A stretch of DNA of 64,000 bases, taken from positions 1 through 64,000 of the forward strand of contig NZ_DASZGI010000281.1 in the NCBI RefSeq assembly GCF_035938995.1, in the 5' to 3' direction. The notes beneath the pieces are model-generated. The model was not told the DNA's origin. It did no database searches and saw only the letters and a program-made list of their open reading frames with translations. Source of the DNA: DASZGI01 sp035938995 (GTDB lineage Bacteria; Actinomycetota; Actinomycetes; Streptomycetales; Catenulisporaceae). The position numbers and the translations under genes were made by a program. Below are positions 1 to 7,447 of this stretch, piece after piece (within the stretch, counting starts at the first letter, position 1; the number at the start of each line of letters is the position of its first letter).

Positions 1-1
1 C

Positions 2-343
2 AACGCCGGCGCGTCGCCGCTGATCGCGAACCGCACCGCGATCGGCGGGTGGGAGACCTTCGACCTGATTCAGAACAGCGACGGCAGCATCAGCCTGCGC
101 GCGCACGCCAACGGTGACATCGTCACCGCCGACAACGCGGGAGCTTCACCCCTGATCGCGAACCGCACCGCCATCGGACCGTGGGAAGAGTTCACCCTCA
201 TCGCGAACAACGACGGGAGCGTCAGCTTCCGCGCGCACGCGAACAACGACATCGTCACCGCCGACAACGCCGGTGCGTCGCCGCTGATCGCGAACCGGAC
301 GACTATCGGACCGTGGGAGGAGTTCGACCTCATCTTCGACTGA
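2..343 (+). CDS. C-terminal part of a secreted protein with fascin-like repeats (5' end outside window)
   Basis: The open frame enters from the left edge and ends at TGA 341-343. It encodes a tandem 44-residue unit: two full copies and a shorter last copy, each starting NAGASPLIANRT and carrying a GxWExF core and a RAHAN(G/N)DIVTAD end. At DNA level the copies lie at about 2-133, 134-265 and 266-343. This pattern resembles the fascin-like beta-trefoil modules found at the C-terminus of actinobacterial glycoside hydrolases, where they are thought to bind carbohydrate. The catalytic part, if any, lies upstream and cannot be seen. It converges on the GH76 gene across the shared hairpin at 486-530, which fits a polysaccharide-degrading role by context only. 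Confidence 0.7.
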   Translation, partial: NAGASPLIANRTAIGGWETFDLIQNSDGSISLRAHANGDIVTADNAGASPLIANRTAIGPWEEFTLIANNDGSVSFRAHANNDIVTADNAGASPLIANRTTIGPWEEFDLIFD

Positions 344-419
344 TCGGATGAGCTGCGGAAGATACTGCTCGCCGACGGTGCGGCGTCGGCCGAGCAGGGA
401 GAAGCAGTTCAGCGCGGTA

Positions 420-504
420 TTAGTTGATCATCCAGTATTCGTCGGTGCTGCCGTTGCAGGCGTAGATGTCTGCGATGGTTCCGCCAGCGGTCAGGCCCCA
501 CCGA
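420..504 (-). pseudogene. Orphan ricin-type lectin tail (gene remnant)
   Basis: On the minus strand the frame ending in TAA at 420-422 reads GLTAGGTIADIYACNGSTDE followed by YWMIN. This is the closing motif of a ricin-type (CBM13) repeat and closely resembles the ends of the lectin domains in the GH54 gene of this window (QIYTCNGTPAQQF). The frame is closed by an in-frame TGA just upstream, so only about 28 codons remain. It lies directly downstream of the GH76 gene, which itself ends without a lectin domain. I infer that a longer GH76 or neighbouring gene once ended in a CBM13 module that was lost. Confidence 0.5.
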
Positions 505-530
505 CTTCAGATCGGTGGGGCCTGACCGCT
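486..530. terminator. Perfect 19-bp hairpin, bidirectional terminator
   Basis: Arms 486-504 and 512-530 are perfectly complementary over 19 bp, with a 7-base loop (CTTCAGA). The hairpin lies between the convergent fascin-repeat gene and the GH76 gene. There is no T tract, which is usual for terminators of high-GC actinomycetes. Confidence 0.8.
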
Positions 531-547
531 CATCCGGTGGCCGTCTG

Positions 548-2431
548 TCAGGGTTCTGATGTGGCGGCGAGGAGGGCTTCCAGGGCGCTCGCCTGGGTGC
601 GCCAGTCGCGGATGTTGGGATCGGCGCTGGAGTCCTGGCCGGACCAGCGCTCACCGAACTGGTCGAGGGTGTTGCGGTCGGCGTTCCAGAGCGAGCCGGC
701 CTGCGCCGAGATGAACCCGTTGTAGGCCCCTGCGGTGGCTGAGTTCAGATCGCCGAGGTACCGCATGAAGATGCCCTTGAACTGCTTCTGGTTGTCGTCG
801 CAGGTGGCGTTGAGACTGTCGCAGGACTCTGTAAGCAGTCCGCCGGAGACCAATGCGGTGGAGTTGATCGCGGAGTCGGCGAGATGGCGCGCCTCGGTCA
901 GATCCGCGGCGGCGCCGGTGGCGCGGTACATCTCGACGGCCGCTCCGATCGCAAGGCCCTGGTTGTAGCTCCACACGGTGCCGCCGTTGTTCCCGCACGA
1001 CGAGGTCAGTCCGTCGTTGACCAGCCCGGAAGAGTTGATCATTCCGCTGGACAGGAACCAGTTCCACGCCCTGCTCGCCTGCCCGAGCCAGGTCGTGTCG
1101 CCCGGGATGCGGTCGTGCAGCGAGGCGGTCAGCCGTACGTACAAGCCGTTGGTGATCGCGTTCTTGTACACCCGCTGCTGATCCGACCACAGGCCGCCGC
1201 CGCAGCTGCTCGGGTCCCACAGGGTGCTGACGTGGTTGGCGATGGTGACCGCTTCGTTGAGGTACGCCGGGTTGCGGGTCAGGTCGTACGCGTCGATCCA
1301 GGCGAGCCCCCACCACTCCGTGTCGTCGGTCGCCTGGCTGATGAAGTCGCCCTGGATGGGGTCGCTGCTGCGCGCCCCGGCCGGGAAGGCGACCTTGTTG
1401 ACCTGGAAGGTGTGGTCCACGATCCACGAGTACCGGGTGTCCCCGGTCTGCCGGAGGTAGTCGATCACGCTGGTCAGCGCGACGGCTGAGTTCCACCAGC
1501 TCGACGGCCACCAGGCGTTGTAGGGGTCGTACGACCACATCAGGGCGTCCGCGGCCGCGCTCGCCTGGTTGGAGCTGGCGCGCGCCCACGCGGTGCAGCT
1601 GCCGTTCTCGCCGGTGACGGCCCGGCCGCAGGCGCGCACGGCCCCGCCGTACAGCTTCCCGAGCGGGTCGTCGATGTTGATCTCGACGGTGTTGGTGCCG
1701 GTCGCGCCCGCGGGCACGCTGACCCGTCCCTTGGACGAGCCGTCGGGCCAGCTGTTGCCGCCGTCCCAGGAGCGGTCCATCCAGATCTCGTCGCCGGGCG
1801 CGCCGTTGGAGATGGTCGCCCACGCCATCCCGCTGTCGTCGACGTGCAGCGCGATGTCGCGCCCGTTCAGGGTCGTGTCGGGCACCGGTTGGTGATTGCC
1901 GCTGGCGGTGGCGGGATTGGCGCCGTCGCAGCGTGCCGCGCACACGGACAGGTGGGCCCAGCTGGTGCAGACGACTCCCTGCGCGTCGCCGCACGCGCGT
2001 ACGACCGCGCGCCGGTGGTTTGAGGGGTCGTACATGTTGTACATGAGGGTGCGAGTACCGGTCCAGGTGCCTGGTATCCAGGCCTTGCCGAGCAGGCCGT
2101 CCCAGGTGTTGCCGCCGTCCCAGGACCGGTCGATCCACACCGAGTCGTTGAGGACGCCGTTGTCGATGCTCGCCCAGGCCATCCCGTCCGGGTCCGAGAC
2201 GTGCAGCTCGATGACCCGCCCGTTCTCGTACATGTTGGGGACGGGGAAGGTCTCCTGCTGCGCGAGCGACGGGTCGCGGGTGTCGCAATAGACGGCGCAG
2301 ACGGTGGTCGCCGCCGCGGCGACCGGGAGCGTCGCGTGCAGCGGCGCGAGGGTCGAGACGACGGCGGTCAGCAGGGTCAGGACTCTGAATCCGAGGGTGT
2401 TCTTGCTCTTACGTGCCTTTCTGAATGGCAT
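548..2431 (-). CDS. Secreted GH76 endo-alpha-1,6-mannanase with duplicated N-terminal modules
   Basis: The product has 627 residues. Residues 1-41 form a signal peptide with a basic start, a hydrophobic core and an AAAA cleavage region. Residues 44-165 and 166-287 are two copies of a Cys- and Trp-rich module (each with IDRSWDGGN or MDRSWDGGN and an RACG end). Residues 290-627 are the (alpha/alpha)6 GH76 domain. The adjacent aspartates of QATDDTEWW (369-370) match the family catalytic DD pair. GH76 enzymes cut alpha-1,6-mannan backbones such as those of fungal walls or actinobacterial lipomannan. The start is supported by GGAG eight bases upstream of the ATG. Reading is uninterrupted, but unlike many actinomycete relatives there is no C-terminal lectin; a lectin tail remnant lies just beyond its terminator. 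Confidence 0.88.
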   Translation of the reverse strand: MPFRKARKSKNTLGFRVLTLLTAVVSTLAPLHATLPVAAAATTVCAVYCDTRDPSLAQQETFPVPNMYENGRVIELHVSDPDGMAWASIDNGVLNDSVWIDRSWDGGNTWDGLLGKAWIPGTWTGTRTLMYNMYDPSNHRRAVVRACGDAQGVVCTSWAHLSVCAARCDGANPATASGNHQPVPDTTLNGRDIALHVDDSGMAWATISNGAPGDEIWMDRSWDGGNSWPDGSSKGRVSVPAGATGTNTVEINIDDPLGKLYGGAVRACGRAVTGENGSCTAWARASSNQASAAADALMWSYDPYNAWWPSSWWNSAVALTSVIDYLRQTGDTRYSWIVDHTFQVNKVAFPAGARSSDPIQGDFISQATDDTEWWGLAWIDAYDLTRNPAYLNEAVTIANHVSTLWDPSSCGGGLWSDQQRVYKNAITNGLYVRLTASLHDRIPGDTTWLGQASRAWNWFLSSGMINSSGLVNDGLTSSCGNNGGTVWSYNQGLAIGAAVEMYRATGAAADLTEARHLADSAINSTALVSGGLLTESCDSLNATCDDNQKQFKGIFMRYLGDLNSATAGAYNGFISAQAGSLWNADRNTLDQFGERWSGQDSSADPNIRDWRTQASALEALLAATSEP

Positions 2432-2501
2432 CGGTCACTCCAGGCGTTATAGAGCGCTCCGGCTGCGCCGATGCCGAGTGCTTGATGATGGGTGAGCTGC
2501 T

Positions 2502-2538
2502 GTGTTCGGGCGCCTTCCGCCGGGAGGCGCCCGAACAC
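2502..2538 (-). terminator. Hairpin terminator after the GH54 gene
   Basis: GTGTTCGGGCGCC (2502-2514) pairs perfectly with 2526-2538. Further inner pairs bring the stem to about 17 bp with a very small loop. It follows the stop of the GH54 gene within 50 bases and precedes the GH76 start. Confidence 0.75.
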
Positions 2539-2548
2539 GTCAGCGTTG

Positions 2549-3320
2549 TCAGGTCAGGTGGAACTGCTGTGCAGGGGTGCCGTTGCAGGTGTAGATCTGT
2601 AGACGGATGCCGTTGGAGGTGTTGGCGCCCGGGTCGTCCAGGCAGAGTCCTGACTGGGGATTGAGCAGCGATCCGTTGGATTGCTGCTGCCAGACCTGGC
2701 CGCCGACGTTGTTGCAGTCGTACAGCTCCACCTGGGTGCCGACCGCGGTGCCGTCGCCGTTGATGTCCAGGCAGCGGCCGAGGGTCTCCAGCGAGCCGTT
2801 GGCGTTGTGGTACCAGTGCTGGTCGACCGCGTAGACCTGGCAGTCCCACAGCTGGACGGGAGTGAGGTTGACGCCGGTGTCGTCGCCGGCCACGTCGACG
2901 CACTGGCCGCCGGGGCTGTTGATCACGCCGCCGCCGTTGACGGAGAACTGTTGTGCGGGGGTGCCATTGCAGGTGTAGATCTGCAGACGGATGCCGTTGG
3001 AGGTGTTGGCGCCCGGGTCGTCGAGGCAGAGTCCTGACTGCGGGTTGAGCAGCGATCCGTTGGGCTGCTGGACCCACTTCTGGCCGCCGACGCCGTTGCA
3101 GTCCCACAGTTCGACCGGAGTGCCTACGGCGGTGCCGTCGCCGTCGATGTCCAGGCAGCGGCCGAGTGTCGAGAGCGAGAGGTCGGAGTTGTGGGTCCAG
3201 TGCTGGTCGACCGCGTAGGACTGGCAGTCCCACATCTGGACTTGGGTATAGTCGCCGCCGGTGTCGTCGCCGGACACGTCGACGCACTTGCCGGCGGGAG
3301 CGCCGATCGTGGCGGCGGTG
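2549..3320 (-). repeat. 384-bp tandem duplication of a lectin domain
   Basis: The two CBM13 coding blocks of the GH54 gene repeat with a period of 384 bp, exactly 128 codons. For example AGACGGATGC occurs at 2601 and again at 2985 within long near-identical stretches. This points to recent duplication or to gene conversion between the two domains. Confidence 0.8.
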
Positions 3321-4387
3321 GCGGGCTTCGCGCTGTTGCCCGAGTACCCGACCGAGTCGATGTTCGCCTGCACCGCGTTGTCAGCCGCGTCGGACGGATA
3401 CCCGGCCGTCATCACGCCTTCGAAGAAGGATCCGATCGAGCCGTTGCTGTTGTCGCCGCCGGTGCCCAGCACGATCGAGCCCTCCTGATGCATGGGCTGA
3501 TATCCGTTGCTCGGCAGGGGGCCGTTGTACCACGTGGATAAGCCTCCGCCTTGTGCGTTGCCTCCCTTGAGCGCGAAGGTCCGCTGACCGTCGTTCTTGA
3601 GCATGGCGGTGACGAACATGCTGGTGTTGCCTTGGTCGTTCGTGTTGGAGCCGGCCCCCTGGTACAGGCCGTTCTCCAGGTCGGCCGCGACCCACGGCGC
3701 CGTGCCGGAGCACGGTGGGAAGAAGCAGGTGGTGCCGAAGTTGACCGCGTCCATGTGGCCGTTGCCGTTGTCCGAGATCGTCGCCTCGACGTTGCCGTAG
3801 TCGAAGCAGCAGCCGTTGTTGACGTGCGTGCCGCTGGCCACCATGTACATGCCCTCGGGCTGGCCGTTCTGCGCCACGCCGGACCCGACGTGGTGGCGGT
3901 AGCCGGTGCCCGGGCCGATGTAGACCCCGAACACCTTCTGGCCGCCCGCCACGATGGGCAGCGCCGCGCCGTTGGACCCGACGTCCTGGCCGCCGGCCGC
4001 GCCCGGACCCTCGATCGTCAGGTCGTTGTGTTGCGGGGACTGGTCGTAGATGGTCGTGATCACGCAGTTGGTGTTGGCGCAGAACACGTCTTGCGTCGCG
4101 GCGTTGGCGTATCCGCCGGGCGACAGCGTGCCGATGTCGGTCGTGGCGCCGTCCGAGTGGCGTTGGACCTGGTAGAGCCGTCCGCTGTAGTTCGCGTAGA
4201 GGGCGCGCACGGTGCTGTGCGCCGCCGCGCACGGGGTGCCCGCGGAGCCGTAGATGTCACACGGCAGCGATGTGGCCGCCTGGGCGGCGGACGGGATGGC
4301 GACCAGCAGGGCGACGAGCATGGCCAGGATCGTCCCGGCGGAGGATATGCGCCATCGCCAGCGCGGGACGCGCGGGAAAGCGACCAT
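2549..4387 (-). CDS. Secreted GH54 alpha-L-arabinofuranosidase with two ricin-type lectin domains
   Basis: The product has 612 residues. Residues 1-38 are a signal peptide. Residues 40-350 match the AbfB catalytic domain (GH54), which releases terminal arabinofuranose from arabinan or arabinoxylan. The rare vicinal cysteine pair of the family is present in NNGCCFDYG (193-194). The predicted nucleophile is Glu238 in DLENGLYQG and the predicted acid/base is Asp312 in GGDNS. Their spacing of 74 is close to the 76 I recall for the fungal enzyme (E221, D297). The usual CBM42 is absent. In its place stand two CBM13 trefoils (about 355-483 and 484-612) that are near copies of each other, with a 384-bp period at DNA level. 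A GAGG sequence precedes the ATG. Confidence 0.9.
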   Translation of the reverse strand: MVAFPRVPRWRWRISSAGTILAMLVALLVAIPSAAQAATSLPCDIYGSAGTPCAAAHSTVRALYANYSGRLYQVQRHSDGATTDIGTLSPGGYANAATQDVFCANTNCVITTIYDQSPQHNDLTIEGPGAAGGQDVGSNGAALPIVAGGQKVFGVYIGPGTGYRHHVGSGVAQNGQPEGMYMVASGTHVNNGCCFDYGNVEATISDNGNGHMDAVNFGTTCFFPPCSGTAPWVAADLENGLYQGAGSNTNDQGNTSMFVTAMLKNDGQRTFALKGGNAQGGGLSTWYNGPLPSNGYQPMHQEGSIVLGTGGDNSNGSIGSFFEGVMTAGYPSDAADNAVQANIDSVGYSGNSAKPATAATIGAPAGKCVDVSGDDTGGDYTQVQMWDCQSYAVDQHWTHNSDLSLSTLGRCLDIDGDGTAVGTPVELWDCNGVGGQKWVQQPNGSLLNPQSGLCLDDPGANTSNGIRLQIYTCNGTPAQQFSVNGGGVINSPGGQCVDVAGDDTGVNLTPVQLWDCQVYAVDQHWYHNANGSLETLGRCLDINGDGTAVGTQVELYDCNNVGGQVWQQQSNGSLLNPQSGLCLDDPGANTSNGIRLQIYTCNGTPAQQFHLT

Positions 4388-4511
4388 GGTGGACCTCTTT
4401 CTGGTGTGGGTGATTCGGGTTCAGGGCGCGCGAAAGCAACGCCCGTCGCACTGCGCGGCGCCGTGGGTCGCAGGGGCTTGCGATGTTTTCGTGCTCTGGT
4501 GGTGGCGAGAC

Positions 4512-4569
4512 GGGCGCCGCTGCGCGGCAGCCGCCGACGGGGTAGGTTCCGGCGGCTGCCGCGGGCGCC
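4512..4569 (-). terminator. Imperfect hairpin between the deoR-like and GH54 genes
   Basis: GCGGCAGCCGCC (4523-4534) pairs perfectly with 4550-4561, and outer GGCGCC blocks (4512-4517 and 4564-4569) can extend the stem across a small internal loop. It follows the end of the DeoR-family gene on the minus strand. The remaining 4388-4510 must hold the GH54 promoter; no clear -35/-10 was recognised. Confidence 0.5.
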
Positions 4570-4683
4570 GGCGCTCCCGGGTTTGCGGCCCCTGGGCAGC
4601 AGGGGCGCGGAGCGCGCGGATGCCGACGTCGCTGTCGGGTCGGATGGTGGACGGTTCGTGGGCTGAGTTGGCGGATTACTGGC

Positions 4684-5379
4684 TCAGTGGTTGATCACCT
4701 CGCAGAAGTCTGTGAGCGCGCCGAAGCTGCGGAGCCCGCGTGTGCCGAGCCGGGCGGGTTCGACCAGCAGGACGTTGCGTCGGGAGAGCTGGATCGACGT
4801 CTTGCGCAGCTCGGCTTCACCGAGGTCGTCGACGGTCGCGCCGGTCAGCGGGTCCAGCCCGACGCAGTCGAAGTAGGACGCGTCCAACCGCAGTCCGCGC
4901 AGCGAGGCGGCCGCCGGGCTGCCGTAGACCGTGCCGGACGGAGACAGCACGCCGCTCAGCAGCACGACCTCCGGTTCGCGCCGCTCGTGCGCGCCGTCGA
5001 CGGCCTGGGCCACCGCGAGCGAGTTCGTGACGATGCGCAGGTCCGCGCGGTGGCTCAAGCGGTGGGCGAGCGCCTGGATCACCTGGCCGCCGAACAGCCC
5101 GACGGATTCGTGCTGCGTGACGGTACGCGCGGCCGACGCGGCGATGGCCTCTCGTTCGGGCTTCCGCTGTCCGAATGCGCGGTCGCCGGGCAGCAGCGCT
5201 CCGCCGTGCACGTTGACCGCGTCTCCGGCGTCGATGAGGGCGCACAGATCGCGGCGCACGGTCGCCCGCGACACTCCGAAGCGGTGTGCCAGGTCTCTGA
5301 TGCGCACGCCGCCGGAGCGCGCGAGTTCGGCGCGGATGAACTCATGGCGCAGTTTGGTCGGGGCGCGGCCACCTCCCAT
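4684..5379 (-). CDS. DeoR-family transcriptional regulator
   Basis: The product has 231 residues. The N-terminal winged helix (about 8-60) has the DeoR helix-turn-helix VRIRDLAHRFGVSRATVRRD and the family motif HGGAL that follows it. The C-terminal DeoRC sensor domain carries IVTNS and a (V/L)LLSGV-like strand, as in regulators that sense phosphorylated sugars. It lies upstream of the GH54 gene on the same strand and near the sugar ABC operon, so it probably controls local sugar metabolism; the ligand is unknown. At 231 residues it is slightly shorter than the usual 250. Confidence 0.85.
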   Translation of the reverse strand: MGGGRAPTKLRHEFIRAELARSGGVRIRDLAHRFGVSRATVRRDLCALIDAGDAVNVHGGALLPGDRAFGQRKPEREAIAASAARTVTQHESVGLFGGQVIQALAHRLSHRADLRIVTNSLAVAQAVDGAHERREPEVVLLSGVLSPSGTVYGSPAAASLRGLRLDASYFDCVGLDPLTGATVDDLGEAELRKTSIQLSRRNVLLVEPARLGTRGLRSFGALTDFCEVINH

Positions 5380-5715
5380 CGTTCTTCATCCCTCTCGTCG
5401 GCTGGCGGCACCGCCGCCCCGCGGCCGCCGTCGTAGGGCCGGTTGTCGGACGCGCCGCCGGCGCCGGACCGGGTGGGTGCCGAAGTCCTCTGTCGCGTGC
5501 GCTCGGGCACATCGGGCCGTCGGGTATCGCGGCAGTTGGATTTCGACCGGACCGGGGCAGGCGTCATCAGCTCGGCACGAGGCGTCTCACGCACGCGCTT
5601 CGTGGGCGCGGCGCGGGACGGCTCTGGCAGAGCTCCCGGTTCCGGTCTGGCGTGGGCAGAAAGACGGCGTGGGGCGGTGCACCGCGTGGATTGGCCGTCA
5701 CGCGGCGGGTGGTCA

Positions 5716-5730
5716 CTACATCGTTGTAAC
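5716..5730. promoter_or_regulatory. LacI-type operator candidate, distal copy
   Basis: CTACATCGTTGTAAC is an imperfect palindrome with a central CG, typical of LacI-family operators. It shares ACATCGTTG with the copy at 6078-6094. Confidence 0.5.
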
Positions 5731-5809
5731 GCCTCATTGAGGCACCGCCGACGGCGGGCGTCAAGGCCGGTCCGGCGAGGCGGTGGTGGGGCACCGCAAG
5801 TATGGCTCC

Positions 5810-5846
5810 GGAAACGTTTGCGGTAAAGACCGAAGTTTTCGATAAT
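5810..5846 (+). promoter_or_regulatory. Promoter with overlapping AAACGTTT operator
   Basis: TTGCGG (5818-5823) and GATAAT (5841-5846) are spaced by 17 bp, a good sigma-70-type promoter facing the ABC operon. GGAAACGTTTGC (5810-5821), with a perfect AAACGTTT core and central CG, overlaps the -35 box. A LacI-family repressor bound there would block initiation. The leader to the first gene would be about 325 bases. Confidence 0.5.
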
Positions 5847-6077
5847 GCCGTCACCAGTACGGACTGCGCGCGCGGCGATGACAATCCGCCTCCGGTGTCG
5901 GCGCGTGCGAGCTGCTTCGATGTCCGCTGAATGGGTATCTATCACCTCAAAGAACTACATAGCGACCAACTCGGAAGGCGCCCGTGCATCTCGGTTCGGT
6001 CTCATTTGGCCCCGGCCCAGCGCGCTTGTCCGGCGACCAGTTGACAGCGCTGGGTGAGCATGCCTCAATGAAGCCCG

Positions 6078-6094
6078 TTACATCGTTGGAACAC
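6078..6094. promoter_or_regulatory. LacI-type operator candidate, proximal copy
   Basis: TTACATCGTTGGAACAC lies 84 bp upstream of the binding-protein gene. It matches the site upstream of the lacI-family gene (12337-12353, TTACAACGTTAGAATAC) at 13 of 17 positions, including the central CG. The match links the regulator to this operon. Confidence 0.55.
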
Positions 6095-6177
6095 GTGGCT
6101 ACGTCGGACGGCCGCCGCCTTGCCACGTACTCGCCCCCGCTACCCACAAGCAGCATCGACGAGGATGTGATCGGCGT

Positions 6178-7284
6178 ATGAGCGCATTCCCACGAGGCAA
6201 GGCCGTCCCGGCAACTGCCCTGGCTGCCCTATGTTTGGCCGCTACCGCGTGTACCAATTCCGGAAGCACGGGCACGGGGAACACCGCCGCGGCCGGCAAC
6301 AACTCCGCGGCCGCGCAGCAGGTGGCGAGCCCCACGGCGAGCGCCGGTCCCGCCTGCACGGACCAGACGTACAACGGCGGGGTCCCGCAGCTGAACATCA
6401 CCGACGGCAAGACGATCGTCGGCTTCTCGCAGTCGGAGTCCACCAGCAACCCGTTCCGGGCCACCGAGACCGCGAGCATCGAGGAGCAGGCCAAGTCGCT
6501 CGGCGTCAAGCTGATCGAGCGCAACGCGAACGCCGACGTCAACGCGCAGAACTCGCAGATCGAGGACATGATCGCGCAGGGTGCGCAGGTGCTGATCGTG
6601 GCCCCGGAGAACTCCGCCGGGCTCGGCCCCGCGCTGGCCGAGGCGAAGGCGAAGAAGATCCCGGTGCTGACCATCGACCGCACGGTCACCGGCACCGCCT
6701 GCTCCGACTTCATCGCCTTCATCGGCTCGAACTTCTACGGGCAGGCCCAGATCGCCGCCGACGACCTCGCACAGGCCACCGGGAGCACCGCCAAGGTCGC
6801 GATCCTGTCGGGTACCCCCGGAAACAACGTCTCCACCGACCGGACCGACGGCTTCACCGCCGAGCTGAAGGCGAAGTACCCGAACATGACGGTCGTCGCG
6901 TCGCAGACCGCGAACTTCGACCAGACCGACGGCCAGAAGGTCATGGAACAGCTGCTCCAGGCGCACCCCGACATCAACGCGGTCTACGCGGAGAACGACG
7001 AGATGGCGCTCGGCGCGATCCAGGCGATCACCGCTGCGGGCAAGACCCCCGGCAAGGACGTCAAGATCGTCTCGATCGACGGCATCCAGCAGGCCGTGCA
7101 GGACGTGGCGGACGGCAAGGTCGTCGCCGACATCGAGACCAACCCGCGCTTCGGCCCGCTCGCCTTCCAGTCGCTGCAGAACTTCTACGGCACCACCGGC
7201 GTCCAGCCCAAGGTCATCATCAAGGACAACCACTTCACCGACGCCAACGCCCAGACCGCGCTGAACGGCGGCCTCGTGTACTGA
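6178..7284 (+). CDS. Sugar ABC transporter substrate-binding lipoprotein, YtfQ-like
   Basis: The product has 368 residues. It begins with a lipoprotein signal whose lipobox AATAC places the lipidated Cys at 25. The mature part is a type I periplasmic-binding fold (Peripla_BP_4) with VGFSQSES near its start, EDMIAQGAQVLIVAPENSAG in the middle and ENDEMALGAIQAI near the end. The first segment recalls YtfQ, the galactofuranose-binding protein of E. coli. It is the first gene of a four-gene CUT2 operon with two different permeases, the same layout as ytfQRT-yjfF. Substrate is probably a furanose or pentose, inferred from context next to an arabinofuranosidase. The ribosome binding site is weak (GATCGGCG). 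Confidence 0.85.
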   Translation: MSAFPRGKAVPATALAALCLAATACTNSGSTGTGNTAAAGNNSAAAQQVASPTASAGPACTDQTYNGGVPQLNITDGKTIVGFSQSESTSNPFRATETASIEEQAKSLGVKLIERNANADVNAQNSQIEDMIAQGAQVLIVAPENSAGLGPALAEAKAKKIPVLTIDRTVTGTACSDFIAFIGSNFYGQAQIAADDLAQATGSTAKVAILSGTPGNNVSTDRTDGFTAELKAKYPNMTVVASQTANFDQTDGQKVMEQLLQAHPDINAVYAENDEMALGAIQAITAAGKTPGKDVKIVSIDGIQQAVQDVADGKVVADIETNPRFGPLAFQSLQNFYGTTGVQPKVIIKDNHFTDANAQTALNGGLVY

Positions 7285-7307
7285 CGCGGACACGCGGAAA
7301 ATAAGAC

Positions 7308-7371
7308 GACCGGCCGTTGTAGGCCGGTCAGCGCACAGCGGGCGATCGACCTGAGACGACCGGTCGTCTCA
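7308..7371 (+). other. Two hairpins between the binding-protein and ATPase genes
   Basis: GACCGGCC (7308-7315) pairs with GGCCGGTC (7322-7329) around a 6-base loop. A perfect 20-bp palindrome, TGAGACGACCGGTCGTCTCA, follows at 7352-7371. Both contain GACGACCGG. Hairpins at this place in sugar ABC operons commonly protect the binding-protein message or partly terminate it, so that more binding protein than ATPase is made. Confidence 0.6.
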
Positions 7372-7447
7372 AAGGGCGCGGCGGGTCGTCCGGTGTGTCG
7401 CGTGGCTCCTGGCGCCGCGTCCGCCGACAGCAATCGAGGGAGGAACG

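Larger units (their letters stand above)
5380..6177. other. Long control region before the sugar ABC operon
   Basis: These 798 bases hold no convincing coding frame: the frames present are Arg/Pro-rich shadows without family resemblance. They contain a promoter-like pair (5818-5846), three operator-like palindromes (5716-5730, 5810-5821, 6078-6094) and a small inverted repeat GCCTCATTGAGGC at 5731-5743. A variant of that repeat (GCCTCAATGAAGC) lies next to the third operator. The divergent deoR-like promoter must also lie here. Confidence 0.6.
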
